Part shown: positions 53,702 to 64,000 of the stretch, in pieces | Layout of the letters: each line of letters starts with the position of its first letter | How positions within the stretch are numbered: the stretch's first letter is position 1 | Assembly (NCBI GenBank): GCA_030648295.1 | Contig: JAUSID010000074.1 | Span: 1 to 64,000, forward strand | Source: Opitutaceae bacterium | GTDB taxonomy: Bacteria; Verrucomicrobiota; Verrucomicrobiia; Opitutales; Opitutaceae | Direction of reading: 5' to 3' | DNA length: 64,000 nucleotides | Notes under the pieces: generated by a model | The model's database searches: none | What the model was told of the DNA's origin: nothing | The model's input: only the letters and a program-made list of their open reading frames with translations | Translations under genes and position numbers: made by a program

Positions 53702-56617
53702 TCACTCCGCGTACGCTTCCATGCCCGCGCACGAACAGACGAGATTCCGATCACCGTAGACGTTGTCGACGCGGCCGACGCTCGGCCAGAATTTGCCCGC
53801 GCGGGTATAGCGATCCGGAAACGCCGCGGTCTCGCGCGAGTACGGATGATCCCATCCCTCCGCGCACACCACCTTCGCCGTGTGCGGGGCATGCTTCAGC
53901 GGATTGTTGAGCTTGTCGGATTCGCCGTTTGCGACCGCCTGCATCTCACCGTGAATCGAAATCATCGCGTCGCAGAAACGATCGAGCTCGGCCTTCGATT
54001 CGCTCTCCGTCGGCTCGATCATCAACGTGCCCGGAACGGGGAACGACATCGTGGGCGCATGGTAACCGTAATCCATCAGCCGCTTCGCCGCATCCTCCAC
54101 TTCGACGCCGTGTTTTTTCCAGGCGCGGAAATCAACGATGCATTCGTGCGCGATTAGCCCCGCGTTGCCCCGGTAAAGCACCGGGAAAAACCGCTCCAGC
54201 CGCCGCGCCACATAGTTGGCGTTGAGAATCGCGATCTTCGTCGCGAGCGTCAGCCCGTCGGCGCCCATCATCCGGATATACATCCAGGAAATCACGAGGA
54301 TGGAGGCGGAACCATAGGGCGCGGCGCTGACGGCGCCAACTGCCATCGGTTTTGGGTTCTGGGTTTTGAGTTCTGAGTTATTCCCGCACACGTGAGTCGG
54401 CAGGAACGGTACCAAATGTTTGGCCACGCCGATCGGACCCATCCCCGGGCCGCCGCCTCCGTGCGGAATGCAGAACGTCTTGTGCAGATTCAGATGGCAG
54501 ACGTCGGCGCCGATGTGCCCGGGCGAGGTCAGCCCAACCTGCGCATTCATGTTCGCGCCATCCATGTAAACCTGGCCGCCGTGCTGGTGCGTGAGGGCGC
54601 AGATTTCCTTGATGCCGACCTCGAACACGCCGTGGGTCGACGGATACGTGACCATCAGGGCGGCGAGATTGGCCGCGTGCTGTTCGGCCTTGGCGCGGAG
54701 ATCCGCGAGATCGATGTTGCCATTCGCATCGCAGGCGACCGCGACCACCTTGAGCCCGCACATCGCGGCGCTCGCCGGGTTGGTGCCGTGCGCGCTGGTG
54801 GGGATGAGGCAGACATTGCGGTGACCTTCGTGTCGGGATTCATGATACGCGCGAATCACGAGCAGGCCGGCGTATTCGCCCTGCGAGCCGGCGTTGGGTT
54901 GCAGGGACACGGCCGCGAACCCCGTGATTTCGCCGAGCCACGTTTCGAGGTCGCGGAAGAGTTTCTGGTAGCCGCGCGTCTGCTCCGCCGGCGCGAACGG
55001 GTGCAGCCGGCCGAACTCCGGCCACGACACCGGGAACATCTCGCTCGTGGCATTGAGCTTCATGGTGCACGACCCGAGGGAGATCATCGAGTGCACCAGC
55101 GAAAGATCCCTGGTCTCGAGCCGTTTGATGTAGCGGAGCATCTCGTGCTCGGTGTGGTAGCGGTTGAAGGTGGCGTGCTCGAGAAACGTGCTCCGCCGGT
55201 CGTGCGGCGCGGGAAACCGCGCGAGCGCCTCGTATTCGGCCGCACTCCTGACGCCCGGACCCGTGATCGGCCGCCGTTCCTCGCTGCGAAAGAACGAGAG
55301 CAGCGTCTCGATGTCCTCGACCGTGGTCGTTTCGTCGAGCGAGATGCCGACGTTGTAATCATCAATCTGCCGCACGTTGAATTTGCGCGCCTCGGCCGCG
55401 GCGTGCACACGCGCCGCGGCGACACCGCCGATCGTGAGCGTGTCGAACACGGGCTCGGCGTTGACCGTCGCGCCGGCGTCCCGCAGTCCGGCGGCGAGCA
55501 ACTCGGTCAGCAGTTTCACGTGCCGTGCGATCCGCTTCAGCCCTTCCGGCCCATGATACACGGCGTACATCGACGCCATGACGGCGAGCAACACCTGGGC
55601 AGTGCAGATGTTGGACGTGGCCTTGTCCCGCCGGATGTGCTGCTCGCGCGTGCCGAGGGCCAGCCGCATTGCGGGATCACCCTGCGCGTCCTTTGACACG
55701 CCCACGAGCCGGCCCGGCATCTGGCGCTTGAACGCATCCTTGGTGGCCAGGAAACCGGCGTGCGGTCCGCCGAAACCCATGGGCACGCCGAATCGCTGCG
55801 CCGAGCCGATGGCGACGTCGGCGCCGAATTCGCCCGGCGCGCGCAACAGGGTCAGCGCCAGCAAATCCGCCGCGACGATGGTGAACGCGCCCGCGGCATG
55901 CGCGGCGGCAAAGAAGACCTCGAAGGCGTGCACCGAGCCCGTCGTATCCGGATACTGGACGAGCACGCCGAAACATTGTTCGCGCGGGGTGAATGACGCG
56001 TGATCGCCGACCACCACCTCGATGCCGAGCGGCTTCGCCCGCGTCTGCACGATGTCGATCGTCTGCGGGTGACACTTTTCCGAGACGAAAAACAGGCGGT
56101 GTCCCGCGCCTGCGGGATCGCCTTCCTTCAGCCGGTGGCACATCATCATCGCCTCGGCGGCCGCGGTGCCTTCATCGAGCATCGACGCGTTGGCAATCTC
56201 GAGCCCGCACAGCTCGGTGACGAGGGTCTGGAAATTCAACAAGGCCTCGAGCCGGCCCTGTGAAATTTCCGCCTGATAGGGCGTGTACGCGGTATACCAG
56301 CCGGGATTCTCGAGGATGTTGCGCTGAATGACCGGCGGGGTGTGCGTGTCATAGTAGCCGGTCCCGATGAAGCTGCGGAACGCTTTGTTGTCGCTCGCGA
56401 TTGCGCGCAGCTCCGTCAGTGCCGCGCTTTCGCCGAGCGGCGCGGGGAGGTCCAGGGCGCCGCGCCGGATTGCCGTTGGCACCGCCGCATCGACCAGCCC
56501 ATCGACCGACGCATGACCAAGCACTTCGAGCATGGCAGCCGTATCGGCGGCATTGTCACCAAGATGCCGGCGGGCAAACGTGTCGGTGGGGGCGAGGAGA
56601 TCGCGAGGCGAGGACAT
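53702..56617 (-). CDS. gcvP: Glycine dehydrogenase (P-protein of glycine cleavage system)
   Basis: A 971-residue PLP enzyme that decarboxylates glycine and passes the aminomethyl group to the lipoyl H-protein. It is the single-chain homodimeric form. The PLP lysine is Lys713 in [18 protein letters not shown]. Other strong matches are [20 protein letters not shown] near residues 85-105 and [10 protein letters not shown] in the second half. An odd stretch [12 protein letters not shown] (about residues 746-757), between THVCG and [12 protein letters not shown], is encoded by a ttttgggttctgggttttga-type sequence and looks like an in-frame insertion. gcvT and gcvH are not in the window. The frame is open to 57115, but the family start is the ATG at 56617. 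No glycine riboswitch was recognised upstream. Confidence 0.95.
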   Translation of the reverse strand: MSSPRDLLAPTDTFARRHLGDNAADTAAMLEVLGHASVDGLVDAAVPTAIRRGALDLPAPLGESAALTELRAIASDNKAFRSFIGTGYYDTHTPPVIQRNILENPGWYTAYTPYQAEISQGRLEALLNFQTLVTELCGLEIANASMLDEGTAAAEAMMMCHRLKEGDPAGAGHRLFFVSEKCHPQTIDIVQTRAKPLGIEVVVGDHASFTPREQCFGVLVQYPDTTGSVHAFEVFFAAAHAAGAFTIVAADLLALTLLRAPGEFGADVAIGSAQRFGVPMGFGGPHAGFLATKDAFKRQMPGRLVGVSKDAQGDPAMRLALGTREQHIRRDKATSNICTAQVLLAVMASMYAVYHGPEGLKRIARHVKLLTELLAAGLRDAGATVNAEPVFDTLTIGGVAAARVHAAAEARKFNVRQIDDYNVGISLDETTTVEDIETLLSFFRSEERRPITGPGVRSAAEYEALARFPAPHDRRSTFLEHATFNRYHTEHEMLRYIKRLETRDLSLVHSMISLGSCTMKLNATSEMFPVSWPEFGRLHPFAPAEQTRGYQKLFRDLETWLGEITGFAAVSLQPNAGSQGEYAGLLVIRAYHESRHEGHRNVCLIPTSAHGTNPASAAMCGLKVVAVACDANGNIDLADLRAKAEQHAANLAALMVTYPSTHGVFEVGIKEICALTHQHGGQVYMDGANMNAQVGLTSPGHIGADVCHLNLHKTFCIPHGGGGPGMGPIGVAKHLVPFLPTHVCGNNSELKTQNPKPMAVGAVSAAPYGSASILVISWMYIRMMGADGLTLATKIAILNANYVARRLERFFPVLYRGNAGLIAHECIVDFRAWKKHGVEVEDAAKRLMDYGYHAPTMSFPVPGTLMIEPTESESKAELDRFCDAMISIHGEMQAVANGESDKLNNPLKHAPHTAKVVCAEGWDHPYSRETAAFPDRYTRAGKFWPSVGRVDNVYGDRNLVCSCAGMEAYAE

Positions 56618-56766
56618 GAGTTTTGCGCACGCTAGGCGACGGCGATGGCTGCGCAATCGCGATTTGGGGCCCGGTTGCGATCCCGCTCGCCCTGGGCAAT
56701 CATTTGCAGTGCAACATCGGACGCGCTCGCGCGTCCGTATAACGTTACCTTTCACCCGCCGACCTC

Positions 56767-57810
56767 GTGAATGCTTCCACTCGACGCCGTTGGCTGCCGT
56801 TCGCGGTCGGGATCCTGATGGGTGCAATCGGCGCGGCGCTGTTGTGGTGGCAGCCTGCCTCGAGTCCTCCCGTGGCGGCGGCTCCGAAAGCGCAGCGACC
56901 AGCGACGAAGTTGCCCGTCCCCGCACCCCCGGTGACGGAACCGCCCGCACCCGCAACTCCCGCAGAGTTGCAGGCCGCATTCCTCGAGGCGCTGAAGCGG
57001 CGGAATGCCGCGGAGCGGGACCGCGAGGCCGCGCGGACATTGCGCGAGTGGCTCGCGAAGGATTTCGAGGGTGCTTTTGCGCAAGTGTCCGCGATGCCCG
57101 CGGGCGCGCTGCCAATCGTCACCGCGCCCGAAGTGGCGCGCGCCTTCGCCGGACGTGATCCCGCTGCAGCGCTGGCGTGGGTGAAGACCATAACCGACCC
57201 GCACGTCCAGCGGCTCGCGTTGCACCACGCGCTCGAAGTCTGGGCCGAAAAAGATGCCGTGGCCGCCGGTCGCCACGTGGCGGAAATGGAGCCGGGTCCA
57301 ACGCAAATGTCGGCGGCGGCCGAGGTCGCGCGGGCCATGGCGGTGACGGACGCGGCGAACGCGATCGCGTGGGCACAAAAACTGTCGAACAGCTCGGCGC
57401 GGGATTTCGCGCTGACGGGCATCGCATCGGCTTGGGCGCAGCGCGAGCCGGCGGCGGCGGCCAAGTGGGCGAGCGAATTGCCGGCGGGAGAGACGCGTGC
57501 CGAGGCGCTGAACGGCGCGCTCACCTACTGGGTGTTGAACGATGCTCCGGCCGCGCAAAAATTTGTGGCCGGGCTGACCGGTGAAGTACAGACGCGCGCC
57601 GCGGCCTTCATCGCGCCCATGCTGGTGCAGACGAATCCGCGGACGGCCGCGGAGTGGTCGCGGAGCCTGGCGCATCCCGACGCGCGCGAAGCGGCGCTGG
57701 CGGCGGTCTACGAGCGTTGGCGCGACCTCGCCCCGAAGGAAGCCGAGGACTGGCTGAAGGCCGCAAACCTTCCGGCGACGACGAAGACAAAGCTGCAAAA
57801 GCGGCGTTGA
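56767..57810 (+). CDS. Membrane-anchored helical-repeat protein of unknown function
   Basis: A 347-residue protein from a GTG at 56767: short cytoplasmic RRRW stretch, one N-terminal membrane helix ([19 protein letters not shown]), a proline-rich linker (residues about 33-65) and then alanine-rich helices in repeated pairs ([57 protein letters not shown]) at roughly 30-residue spacing, resembling TPR/Sel1-like solenoids. It would be anchored with the solenoid outside the cytoplasm. I recognise no family. It is divergent from gcvP and ends 60 bp before nth. Confidence 0.7.
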   Translation: MNASTRRRWLPFAVGILMGAIGAALLWWQPASSPPVAAAPKAQRPATKLPVPAPPVTEPPAPATPAELQAAFLEALKRRNAAERDREAARTLREWLAKDFEGAFAQVSAMPAGALPIVTAPEVARAFAGRDPAAALAWVKTITDPHVQRLALHHALEVWAEKDAVAAGRHVAEMEPGPTQMSAAAEVARAMAVTDAANAIAWAQKLSNSSARDFALTGIASAWAQREPAAAAKWASELPAGETRAEALNGALTYWVLNDAPAAQKFVAGLTGEVQTRAAAFIAPMLVQTNPRTAAEWSRSLAHPDAREAALAAVYERWRDLAPKEAEDWLKAANLPATTKTKLQKRR

Positions 57811-57870
57811 CCAGCTCCGGCGCGGTGGCGCGCATTGCGTTTTCCCGCCGCGTCCTTTCCGTCGCTGCCG

Positions 57871-58524
57871 ATGACCCGAGCCGAACGCGCCGCCCACATC
57901 GATCGCCGACTGGAGGAGCTTTATCCGAACCCGGCGATTCCACTCGAGCACAGGGACGCGTACACGCTCATGGTCGCCGTGTTGCTTTCGGCGCAGTGCA
58001 CGGACAAGCGCGTGAATCTTACGACGCCGCAGTTGTTCGCGCTCGCTGATACGCCGGAGGCGATGCTCAATCTGTCGGTCGATGAGATTAACCGAATCGT
58101 GCGCCCGTGTGGCCTGGCGCCGCGAAAAGCGCAGGCGATCCACGCCCTGTCCGCGCTGCTGGTGGCGAAGCATGGCGGGAAAGTGCCGCGCTCGTTCGAG
58201 GCGCTCGAGGAGCTGCCGGGCATCGGCCACAAGTCGGCCAGCGTGGTGATGACGCAGGCGTTCGGCGTGCCGTCTTTTCCGGTGGATACGCACATTCACC
58301 GGCTGGCGCAGCGCTGGAAACTCACGAATGGCCGCAGCGTGGCGCAGACCGAGGCGGATCTAAAGAAGCTGTTCCCGCGGGAGCGTTGGAATCCGCTGCA
58401 TCTTCGGATTATTTATTATGGACGTGAGCACTGTACCGCCTGGGGCTGCGACGGCACGAAATGCCTGATTTGCCGTGAATTGTTTCCGAACCGCAAAACG
58501 CCGGTGAAGACGCGGAAGGCCTAG
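57871..58524 (+). CDS. nth: Endonuclease III (base-excision DNA glycosylase/AP lyase)
   Basis: A 217-residue DNA repair enzyme. The helix-hairpin-helix LPGIGHKSA contains catalytic Lys121, followed by Asp139 in FPVDTH, the two key residues of bifunctional glycosylases. C-terminal cysteines at 188, 193, 198 and 201 should hold the [4Fe-4S] cluster, but the spacing (C-x4-C-x4-C-x2-C) differs from the canonical C-x6-C-x2-C-x5-C. The frame begins at 57835; the ATG at 57871 gives the family start (MTRAERAAHI). The tRNA-Val gene follows 68 bp downstream. Confidence 0.93.
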   Translation: MTRAERAAHIDRRLEELYPNPAIPLEHRDAYTLMVAVLLSAQCTDKRVNLTTPQLFALADTPEAMLNLSVDEINRIVRPCGLAPRKAQAIHALSALLVAKHGGKVPRSFEALEELPGIGHKSASVVMTQAFGVPSFPVDTHIHRLAQRWKLTNGRSVAQTEADLKKLFPRERWNPLHLRIIYYGREHCTAWGCDGTKCLICRELFPNRKTPVKTRKA

Positions 58525-58592
58525 CGTGGAAATCCGCGAAAACAGGGTTGATTCGTCGCGGTGTGCGCTCCACGTTGCCGGCTCCACTTTTT

Positions 58593-58669
58593 GGACGCTT
58601 AGCTCAGTTGGTTAGAGCACTAGTATCACACACTAGGGGTCCCCGGTTCGAGCCCGGGAGCGTCCACCA
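58593..58669 (+). tRNA. tRNA-Val, anticodon CAC
   Basis: A full cloverleaf of 77 nt with an encoded CCA end: acceptor ggacgct/agcgtcc, D arm gctc/gagc, anticodon arm ctagt/actag with loop atcacac (anticodon CAC), T arm cccgg-ttcgagc-ccggg. CAC reads GUG valine codons. Confidence 0.96.
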
Positions 58670-58757
58670 GCCTTCGCTCCTGCGCTGCGCTTCGGCCGGT
58701 CCGCCGTAGCCTTGGCGAAGGTGGAAGCTACGGCTGGCAGGCCACGGACGCCCGGCA

Positions 58758-58794
58758 TTGACACCGGCGCGATGTGCTACACAGTGTAGCACAT
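58758..58794 (+). promoter_or_regulatory. Likely operator/promoter of the toxin-antitoxin pair
   Basis: A 23-bp perfect palindrome, atgtgctacac-a-gtgtagcacat (58772-58794), overlaps the first two bases of the antitoxin start codon. A TTGACA hexamer lies just upstream at 58758-58763. The arrangement suggests autorepression by the antitoxin and possibly a leaderless transcript, since no Shine-Dalgarno sequence precedes the ATG. Confidence 0.7.
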
Positions 58795-59038
58795 GAAATC
58801 GACGACGGTTCGCGAGCTGCGAAACAACTATTCCAAGGTGCTAAAGTGGGTTTCGAAAGGAGAGGAAGTGGAGGTGACGCGGCGAGGAAAAGTCGTGGCC
58901 AAAGTGATACCTCCCGGCTCGACCAGGCATGCCAAGGTCGATTGGACGCAGAGCGCCGCGCTGACCCGTGCGGCCTGGGTTCCGGCGCTGACATCGGAAC
59001 AGAGCGCCGCGATTTTGACCGATAGCCAGGGGAACTGA
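58793..59038 (+). CDS. Antitoxin of Phd/YefM family
   Basis: An 81-residue antitoxin: VRELRNNYSKVLKWVSKGEE and VTRRGKVVAKVIPP are the Phd/YefM N-terminal DNA-binding fold; the C-terminal third (TRAAWVPALTSEQSAAIL) should be the toxin-neutralising tail. It binds its own operator and blocks the VapC-like PIN toxin encoded next. The start codon lies inside the palindromic operator. The toxin gene begins one base after its stop codon. Only 123 bp separate it from tRNA-Val. Confidence 0.9.
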   Translation: MKSTTVRELRNNYSKVLKWVSKGEEVEVTRRGKVVAKVIPPGSTRHAKVDWTQSAALTRAAWVPALTSEQSAAILTDSQGN

Positions 59039-59039
59039 C

Positions 59040-59477
59040 GTGGCGGTTATTGTCGCAGATACCAGCTTTCTCTTCTCGCTGTTTGGCAACGACGGACACA
59101 CCGCCGCGGCCCAAAGCTGGGCACGCCAGGCAAAGCAACCGATCACGATAAGCGTGCTCAACCGCTACGAATTCGGAAACGCGATTCGTTTCGCAGCCTT
59201 TCGAAAAGCGATCACGCAGGCCGATGCGCTGGGATCTCTAGCGGCCTTCGAAACGGATCTAAAAAACGGGCATCTCGAGCTGGCCTTCTGCGATCTGGCG
59301 GCGGTTGTTGCCGAGGCTTCACGCCTGTCGGACTTGCACACGTTGAAGGGCGGCCATCGGTCCCTCGATATTCTGCATGTCGCGACCGCAAAGCTTCTCA
59401 ACGCAACTTTGTTTCTCACGTTCGACGCGAATCAGCGAATCCTGGCAAACACAGCGCGACTGGGTGCCGGGCCGTGA
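59040..59477 (+). CDS. VapC-like PIN-domain toxin
   Basis: A 145-residue PIN-domain ribonuclease. Acidic metal-binding residues are in VADTSFLFSL (Asp6 or so), NRYEFGNA (Glu), HRSLDILHVATA (Asp) and LTFDANQ (Asp). Such toxins cut tRNA or rRNA when freed from the antitoxin. It uses a GTG start at 59040 with AGGGGA before it, one base after the antitoxin stop, so the two are translationally linked. Pairing with a Phd-type antitoxin rather than VapB is common. Confidence 0.88.
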   Translation: MAVIVADTSFLFSLFGNDGHTAAAQSWARQAKQPITISVLNRYEFGNAIRFAAFRKAITQADALGSLAAFETDLKNGHLELAFCDLAAVVAEASRLSDLHTLKGGHRSLDILHVATAKLLNATLFLTFDANQRILANTARLGAGP

Positions 59478-59714
59478 AACGTGAGCGCGTCGCCGACGCA
59501 CGGGTGATGACTCGCGCTGCACTTCGGGCACCGATCGTCGCGATCGCGGTCGATGATGCTATTCATCGCAGAACATCACCTCCGCGTCATCGTGCGGAGG
59601 GCCTCGTCAATCAAGCTCCTGAAATCGGAAAACGTCCGGGTTTGGACTCGGGCGTATGCCGGACCGCAGGGGCCATGCTGTGCCTGATTTCGCGCCGCGG
59701 AGGACTCGGGTAGG

Positions 59715-61133
<1,419 letters not shown>

Positions 61134-61137
61134 GCGC

Positions 61138-61276
61138 TGGGAGCGCGGGCGTCTCGCCCGCAGGGCTGGGTGTGGCACGGGCGTCCCGCCCGTGGGTTGC
61201 AGTGGCTGCGGCATCATGCCGCAGGGACGTTCGAACGAACTTTCGATCCCATCTGCGGCTGGAAGCCGCAGCCACT
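61138..61276. repeat. Two GC-rich inverted-repeat units after the sigma-54 activator
   Basis: A gggagcgcgggcgtctcgcc element (61140) and its neighbour tggcacgggcgtcccgcccg form the first unit. The second has gtggctgcggcatc (61202) and ggctggaagccgcagccac (about 61256), which pair around a loop. The spacer holds no gene. Confidence 0.65.
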
Positions 61277-61317
61277 TTACCGGCTCACATTCTCGGATCA
61301 TCCAGATGAGCCCGCAC

Positions 61318-61345
61318 AAAAAAGCGCGTTGGAAATCCAACGCGC
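61318..61345 (-). terminator. Rho-independent terminator of the two-component operon
   Basis: Read on the minus strand, a 10-bp stem gcgcgttgga/tccaacgcgc with a two-base loop is followed by six T. It is about 32 bp after the response-regulator stop codon. Confidence 0.92.
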
Positions 61346-61376
61346 CTTCCGCCGAAGAAAAACAATCCGCGCGCCC

Positions 61377-62132
61377 CTACATCGCGCCCTCGTTGCGCGC
61401 CCACTGGATCGCATGGCGCACGAGCTCGGCTCCGGAATCGAGGTTCAGCTTCAACTTCAGGTGCTCGCGATACGAATCGATCGTCTTCGAGCTGAGGTTC
61501 AGCTTCTGGGCGATCTGTCGCGTGCTGTAGCCGTTGCCGATGAGCTGGAAGACCTCCATCTCGCGATCGCTCAGCGTGTCGATCGAGAAGACCATGTTGT
61601 CACCCTTCTTGTTCACGAAGCGGTGCAGCATCTTCTCCTTGATCTTGTCGCTCAGGTAAATCTCGCCCTGGAGCAGCCGCTGGATCGCCGCGATGATCTT
61701 CTCGCCCGCCTCCTGCTTCATCAGGTAGCCCATCGCGCCGGCCCGCAGCGCACGCTCGGCATACAGGCCCTCGTCGTGCATCGAAACAATCAATACGGGC
61801 AGGTTGGGCGCCTGCACCTTGATGTTCTTGGTGAGCTCGATGCCGTTCGTCGTCTTTAGCGCGATGTCGACGATGGCGAGATCGGGCTGCAGCTTGCCGA
61901 CGAGCTCGATCGCGTAGGGGGCGTTGTCGGCCTCGCCGCAGACTTCGAGATTCGGCTGCTGGTTGACCAGGGCCTTCATGCCCTGGCGGGTGATAGGGTG
62001 GTCGTCGACGAGCAGGACCTTCAGCTTGTTGGAAGCCGGGACTTGCTCCGGTTCGAGCACCGCGGTGGTGGTGGATGAGGTCATCGGAGCGGCGATGGAT
62101 GAAGCGGGTTTTTTCTTCGGAGTGGCTTTCAT
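61377..62132 (-). CDS. NarL/FixJ-type response regulator
   Basis: A 251-residue regulator. After an unusual lysine/serine-rich leader (about residues 1-33), the receiver has VLLVDDHPITRQG with Asp43/Asp44, phospho-acceptor Asp89 in AIVDI and Lys in YLMKQE. A LuxR-type helix-turn-helix follows (LSDREMEVFQLIGNGYSTRQ, then IAQKLNLSSKTIDSYREHLK). It should be phosphorylated by the upstream kinase, whose stop codon is 4 bp away. Alternative starts are at 62213 (overlapping the kinase) and 62081. Confidence 0.9.
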   Translation of the reverse strand: MKATPKKKPASSIAAPMTSSTTTAVLEPEQVPASNKLKVLLVDDHPITRQGMKALVNQQPNLEVCGEADNAPYAIELVGKLQPDLAIVDIALKTTNGIELTKNIKVQAPNLPVLIVSMHDEGLYAERALRAGAMGYLMKQEAGEKIIAAIQRLLQGEIYLSDKIKEKMLHRFVNKKGDNMVFSIDTLSDREMEVFQLIGNGYSTRQIAQKLNLSSKTIDSYREHLKLKLNLDSGAELVRHAIQWARNEGAM

Positions 62133-62136
62133 TTTG

Positions 62137-64000
62137 TCAGGAAGGGTAGACGAAACGGCAATCGACTTTCGTGCCGGCGTCGGGGTGGGAAGTAACAGTG
62201 AGGGTGCCGCCAATCATCGCGGCCCGATATGGCATCAAGCTCATACCGGAACTGGGACCGTGTGCAACGTTCGGATCAAAGCCGCAGCCGTCGTCCTCGA
62301 TGTCCAGCGTCTTGTTTTCGCGGGTGAAATCGAGCGTCACCTTGATGCGCCTGGCCGAGGCATGCTTGATCGCGTTCGTGATCGCCTCCTGCGCGATGCG
62401 GTAAAGGTGGATCGCCACGCTCGTCTCGCACACGCCGACCGGCCCTTTCGACTCGAACTCGCATTCCAGCCCGTGCAACCGCTGAACCTGATACGTTAGA
62501 TCCTCCAGCGCGGTTTCGAGCCCGCTCGTCTCGAGCTGCACCGGGCACAGGCCGCGGGCGAGCGCGCGCGTCTGCGCGATCGCCTCCTGCACCAGCGAGG
62601 AGATGGTCGCGGCGTCCTCCGCTTCCGGCTTCTTCTGCACCTGCAGCTTGTCCCGGAGGGCCGCGCTCAGGCAGGAGATCCCCGTCAGGTACTGGCCGAG
62701 CCCGTCGTGCAGGTCGCTGCCAATCCGGTTTTTCTCCGCGTCGCTCACGCGCAGCAGCTCGCGCTCGATCAATTTGCGCTGCGTGATGTCCGTGCCGAAG
62801 AAGAGTGCGCCGCGGCCAAATTCGCGGTCGAAGAAGATGAAGTAATCGGCAAACCACTCGCGGCCCTCGTGCCGCGCGGTGAGCACGGAGTTGACCGCGC
62901 CGCCCTTCAACGCCTCGGCCACCGCCGGCTTGAGTTGCGGATAAAGTTCCGCGAGGCATTCGCCGACCATCGAGTCTGGCGTCATCCCGTAGGTCTCCAG
63001 CTTCTGACCCTGCGCTTCGACAATCCGGCCGTCCGGGTCGAGTCGTCCGACGATCGTCGGCAGGTTCTCCAGCAGGCCGTTGAGCAGCTGGCTCTTTTGC
63101 TTGATCACCTTCTCCGCCTCGATACGCGCGGTGATGTCGATCGAGAAACCCATCGCGCCGGAGCCGCGGGAGCGATCGAACCGGTAATAATTGTCGAAGT
63201 GCGAGGTCCGGCCCGCCTGCTTGATCTCCGAGGTGAAATTCACCGAGCCACCCGCGAGCGCCTGCCGGATCGATTCCGCCGCCTCGGGGAAGAGCGACAG
63301 GATGGTGTCGCCCGTCAGCTCGTTTTCCCGCAGGCCCAGGGCCGCGAGCGCCTGGCCGCGCGCCTCGCGAATCATGCCCTGTGCGTCAACGCGGGCCACG
63401 GCGACGGGCAGCGTCGCCAGCATGCCGTTGAGGAACTCGGACGTCTTGCGCAGCGCCTCCTCGGCGTTAATGCGCGTGGTGATGTCAATGGCCGCGATGC
63501 CCTGGAGATGCCGCCCGGTCTTCTCGACCATGGGAAAGCTGCTCAGCAACCAGTGGCGGTTCGCGTGATAGTAGTGCGTCGGCGTGCCCGGCGTCGCCGC
63601 GGTTTCCTGGAACTTCAGGACCGCGTCGATCGAGAAGTGTTTGCTGAAAATGTCGTTTTGGAAAAGCAGCGAGCCGGCGGAGTCATGGATGCAAACCGCG
63701 CAGGGCACGCTGCGCATGAACAATTGCAGCTGGGCCTGGCTCTCGCGCAGCGCCGAGAGCATCTGGGCGTGGCTGATCGAGTAACGGATTGCGCGCTCCA
63801 GCCGCGTTGTATCCAGAGAGCCCTTGCAGAGGTAGTCCGCCGCGCCCGCGTCCAGCGCCGCCTGATCGATTTCCGGATTCTCGGAGCCCGTGAGCAGGAT
63901 GATCGGCATCTCGCACTGCTGGCTGTGCAGGGTCCGCAGGATCTCGAGGCCGGTCGTGCCGCCGAGCTTGTAGTCGAACAAGCCGACATCGAAGCCCCCG
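62137..64000 (-). CDS. Hybrid-type sensor histidine kinase (REC-PAS-PAS-PAS-HisKA_3), 5' end missing
   Basis: About 621 residues of an open frame that runs off the window's right edge. It begins inside a receiver domain (VGLFDYKLGGTTGLEIL with phospho-acceptor Asp, LLTGSENP and DYLCKGS with Lys). Three PAS-like segments follow, separated by TTRINAEEALRK, TARIEAEKVIKQ and TQRKLIERELLR linkers. The kinase core is of the NarX/DegS class: histidine in GSDLHDGLGQ (codon at 62707-62709), then NAIKHASA and DDGCGFDP of the ATPase domain. No transmembrane helix is seen, so it is a cytoplasmic sensor receiving input through its N-terminal receiver. It is in an operon with the NarL-type regulator. Confidence 0.9.
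   Translation of the reverse strand, partial: GGFDVGLFDYKLGGTTGLEILRTLHSQQCEMPIILLTGSENPEIDQAALDAGAADYLCKGSLDTTRLERAIRYSISHAQMLSALRESQAQLQLFMRSVPCAVCIHDSAGSLLFQNDIFSKHFSIDAVLKFQETAATPGTPTHYYHANRHWLLSSFPMVEKTGRHLQGIAAIDITTRINAEEALRKTSEFLNGMLATLPVAVARVDAQGMIREARGQALAALGLRENELTGDTILSLFPEAAESIRQALAGGSVNFTSEIKQAGRTSHFDNYYRFDRSRGSGAMGFSIDITARIEAEKVIKQKSQLLNGLLENLPTIVGRLDPDGRIVEAQGQKLETYGMTPDSMVGECLAELYPQLKPAVAEALKGGAVNSVLTARHEGREWFADYFIFFDREFGRGALFFGTDITQRKLIERELLRVSDAEKNRIGSDLHDGLGQYLTGISCLSAALRDKLQVQKKPEAEDAATISSLVQEAIAQTRALARGLCPVQLETSGLETALEDLTYQVQRLHGLECEFESKGPVGVCETSVAIHLYRIAQEAITNAIKHASARRIKVTLDFTRENKTLDIEDDGCGFDPNVAHGPSSGMSLMPYRAAMIGGTLTVTSHPDAGTKVDCRFVYPS

Noticed and set aside
56618-56766. 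Possible glycine riboswitch upstream of gcvP
   Set aside because: The 149-bp divergent spacer lacks the paired aptamer motifs expected of a glycine riboswitch, as far as can be read.
59474-59713. 79-codon frame between the PIN toxin and the sigma-54 activator
   Set aside because: Arg/Ala-rich, no family or ribosome-site support; taken as non-coding.

Overview
The window is about 64 kb of high-GC chromosomal DNA that most resembles Verrucomicrobiota, probably an Opitutaceae-type (Opitutus-like) bacterium. This is inferred from gene content and not from a marker gene. The signs are four very large TonB-dependent receptors with N-terminal carboxypeptidase-regulatory-like domains and no SusD partner, Tat-exported Gfo/Idh/MocA oxidoreductases paired with HEAT-repeat proteins, PQQ-type propellers, sulfatases, and intergenic spacers packed with GC-rich hairpin repeats. 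No transposase, integrase, prophage or CRISPR array was found. One tRNA gene (tRNA-Val) is present.

Layout. 1-1.3 kb: 5' part of a KaiC-type ATPase and the ribosome-biogenesis GTPase EngB. 1.5-7.3 kb: three secreted hydrolases on the + strand (PhoD-like phosphatase, alpha-amino acid ester hydrolase, neutral ceramidase-like). 7.4-10.4 kb: TonB receptor 1. 10.7-12.0 kb: mtnA followed by a decapitated class II aldolase. 12.4-16.6 kb: minus-strand sugar-type genes (TIM-barrel isomerase, Gfo/Idh oxidoreductase, HEAT protein). 16.6-18.7 kb: repeat-rich DNA around a GH16 glycosidase, with a long perfect palindrome on each side. 18.7-21.7 kb: TonB receptor 2. 22-27 kb: two sulfatases, an S4-domain protein, a Tat-exported phosphoesterase and a two-helix half-ferritin. 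27.8-31.2 kb: a second Gfo/Idh + HEAT pair. 31.4-35 kb: minus-strand set of two beta-propellers and a YchF-like protein without its GTPase domain. 35.4-36.7 kb: enolase-superfamily enzyme. 36.9-44.1 kb: TonB receptors 3 and 4, the latter between purine-rich direct repeats. 44.4-53.4 kb: diheme protein, nitrilase, two small proteins, a large putative glycosidase and a beta-helix protein. 53.7-59.5 kb: gcvP, a membrane-anchored helical protein, endonuclease III, tRNA-Val and a Phd/VapC-type toxin-antitoxin pair. 59.7-64 kb: a sigma-54 activator and a NarL-type two-component pair.

How the genes may work together. The receptors, sulfatases, GH16, beta-helix protein, putative glycosidase, ester and phosphate hydrolases and sugar oxidoreductases suggest a scavenging lifestyle on complex, probably sulfated, polysaccharides and other organic debris: uptake by TonB receptors, periplasmic desulfation and hydrolysis, then oxidation or isomerisation of the sugars by Tat-exported enzymes. 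This is an inference from families; no substrate can be read from the sequence.

The most unusual items are (i) intergenic hairpins that share one architecture, a heptamer iterated every 9-10 bp in inverted arms, but use a different heptamer at each site; (ii) purine-rich direct repeats flanking a TonB receptor; (iii) the YchF-like protein without a P-loop; (iv) the truncated aldolase directly abutting mtnA; (v) the stand-alone half-ferritin; (vi) duplicated Gfo/Idh-HEAT pairs; and (vii) an apparent in-frame repeat insertion in gcvP.
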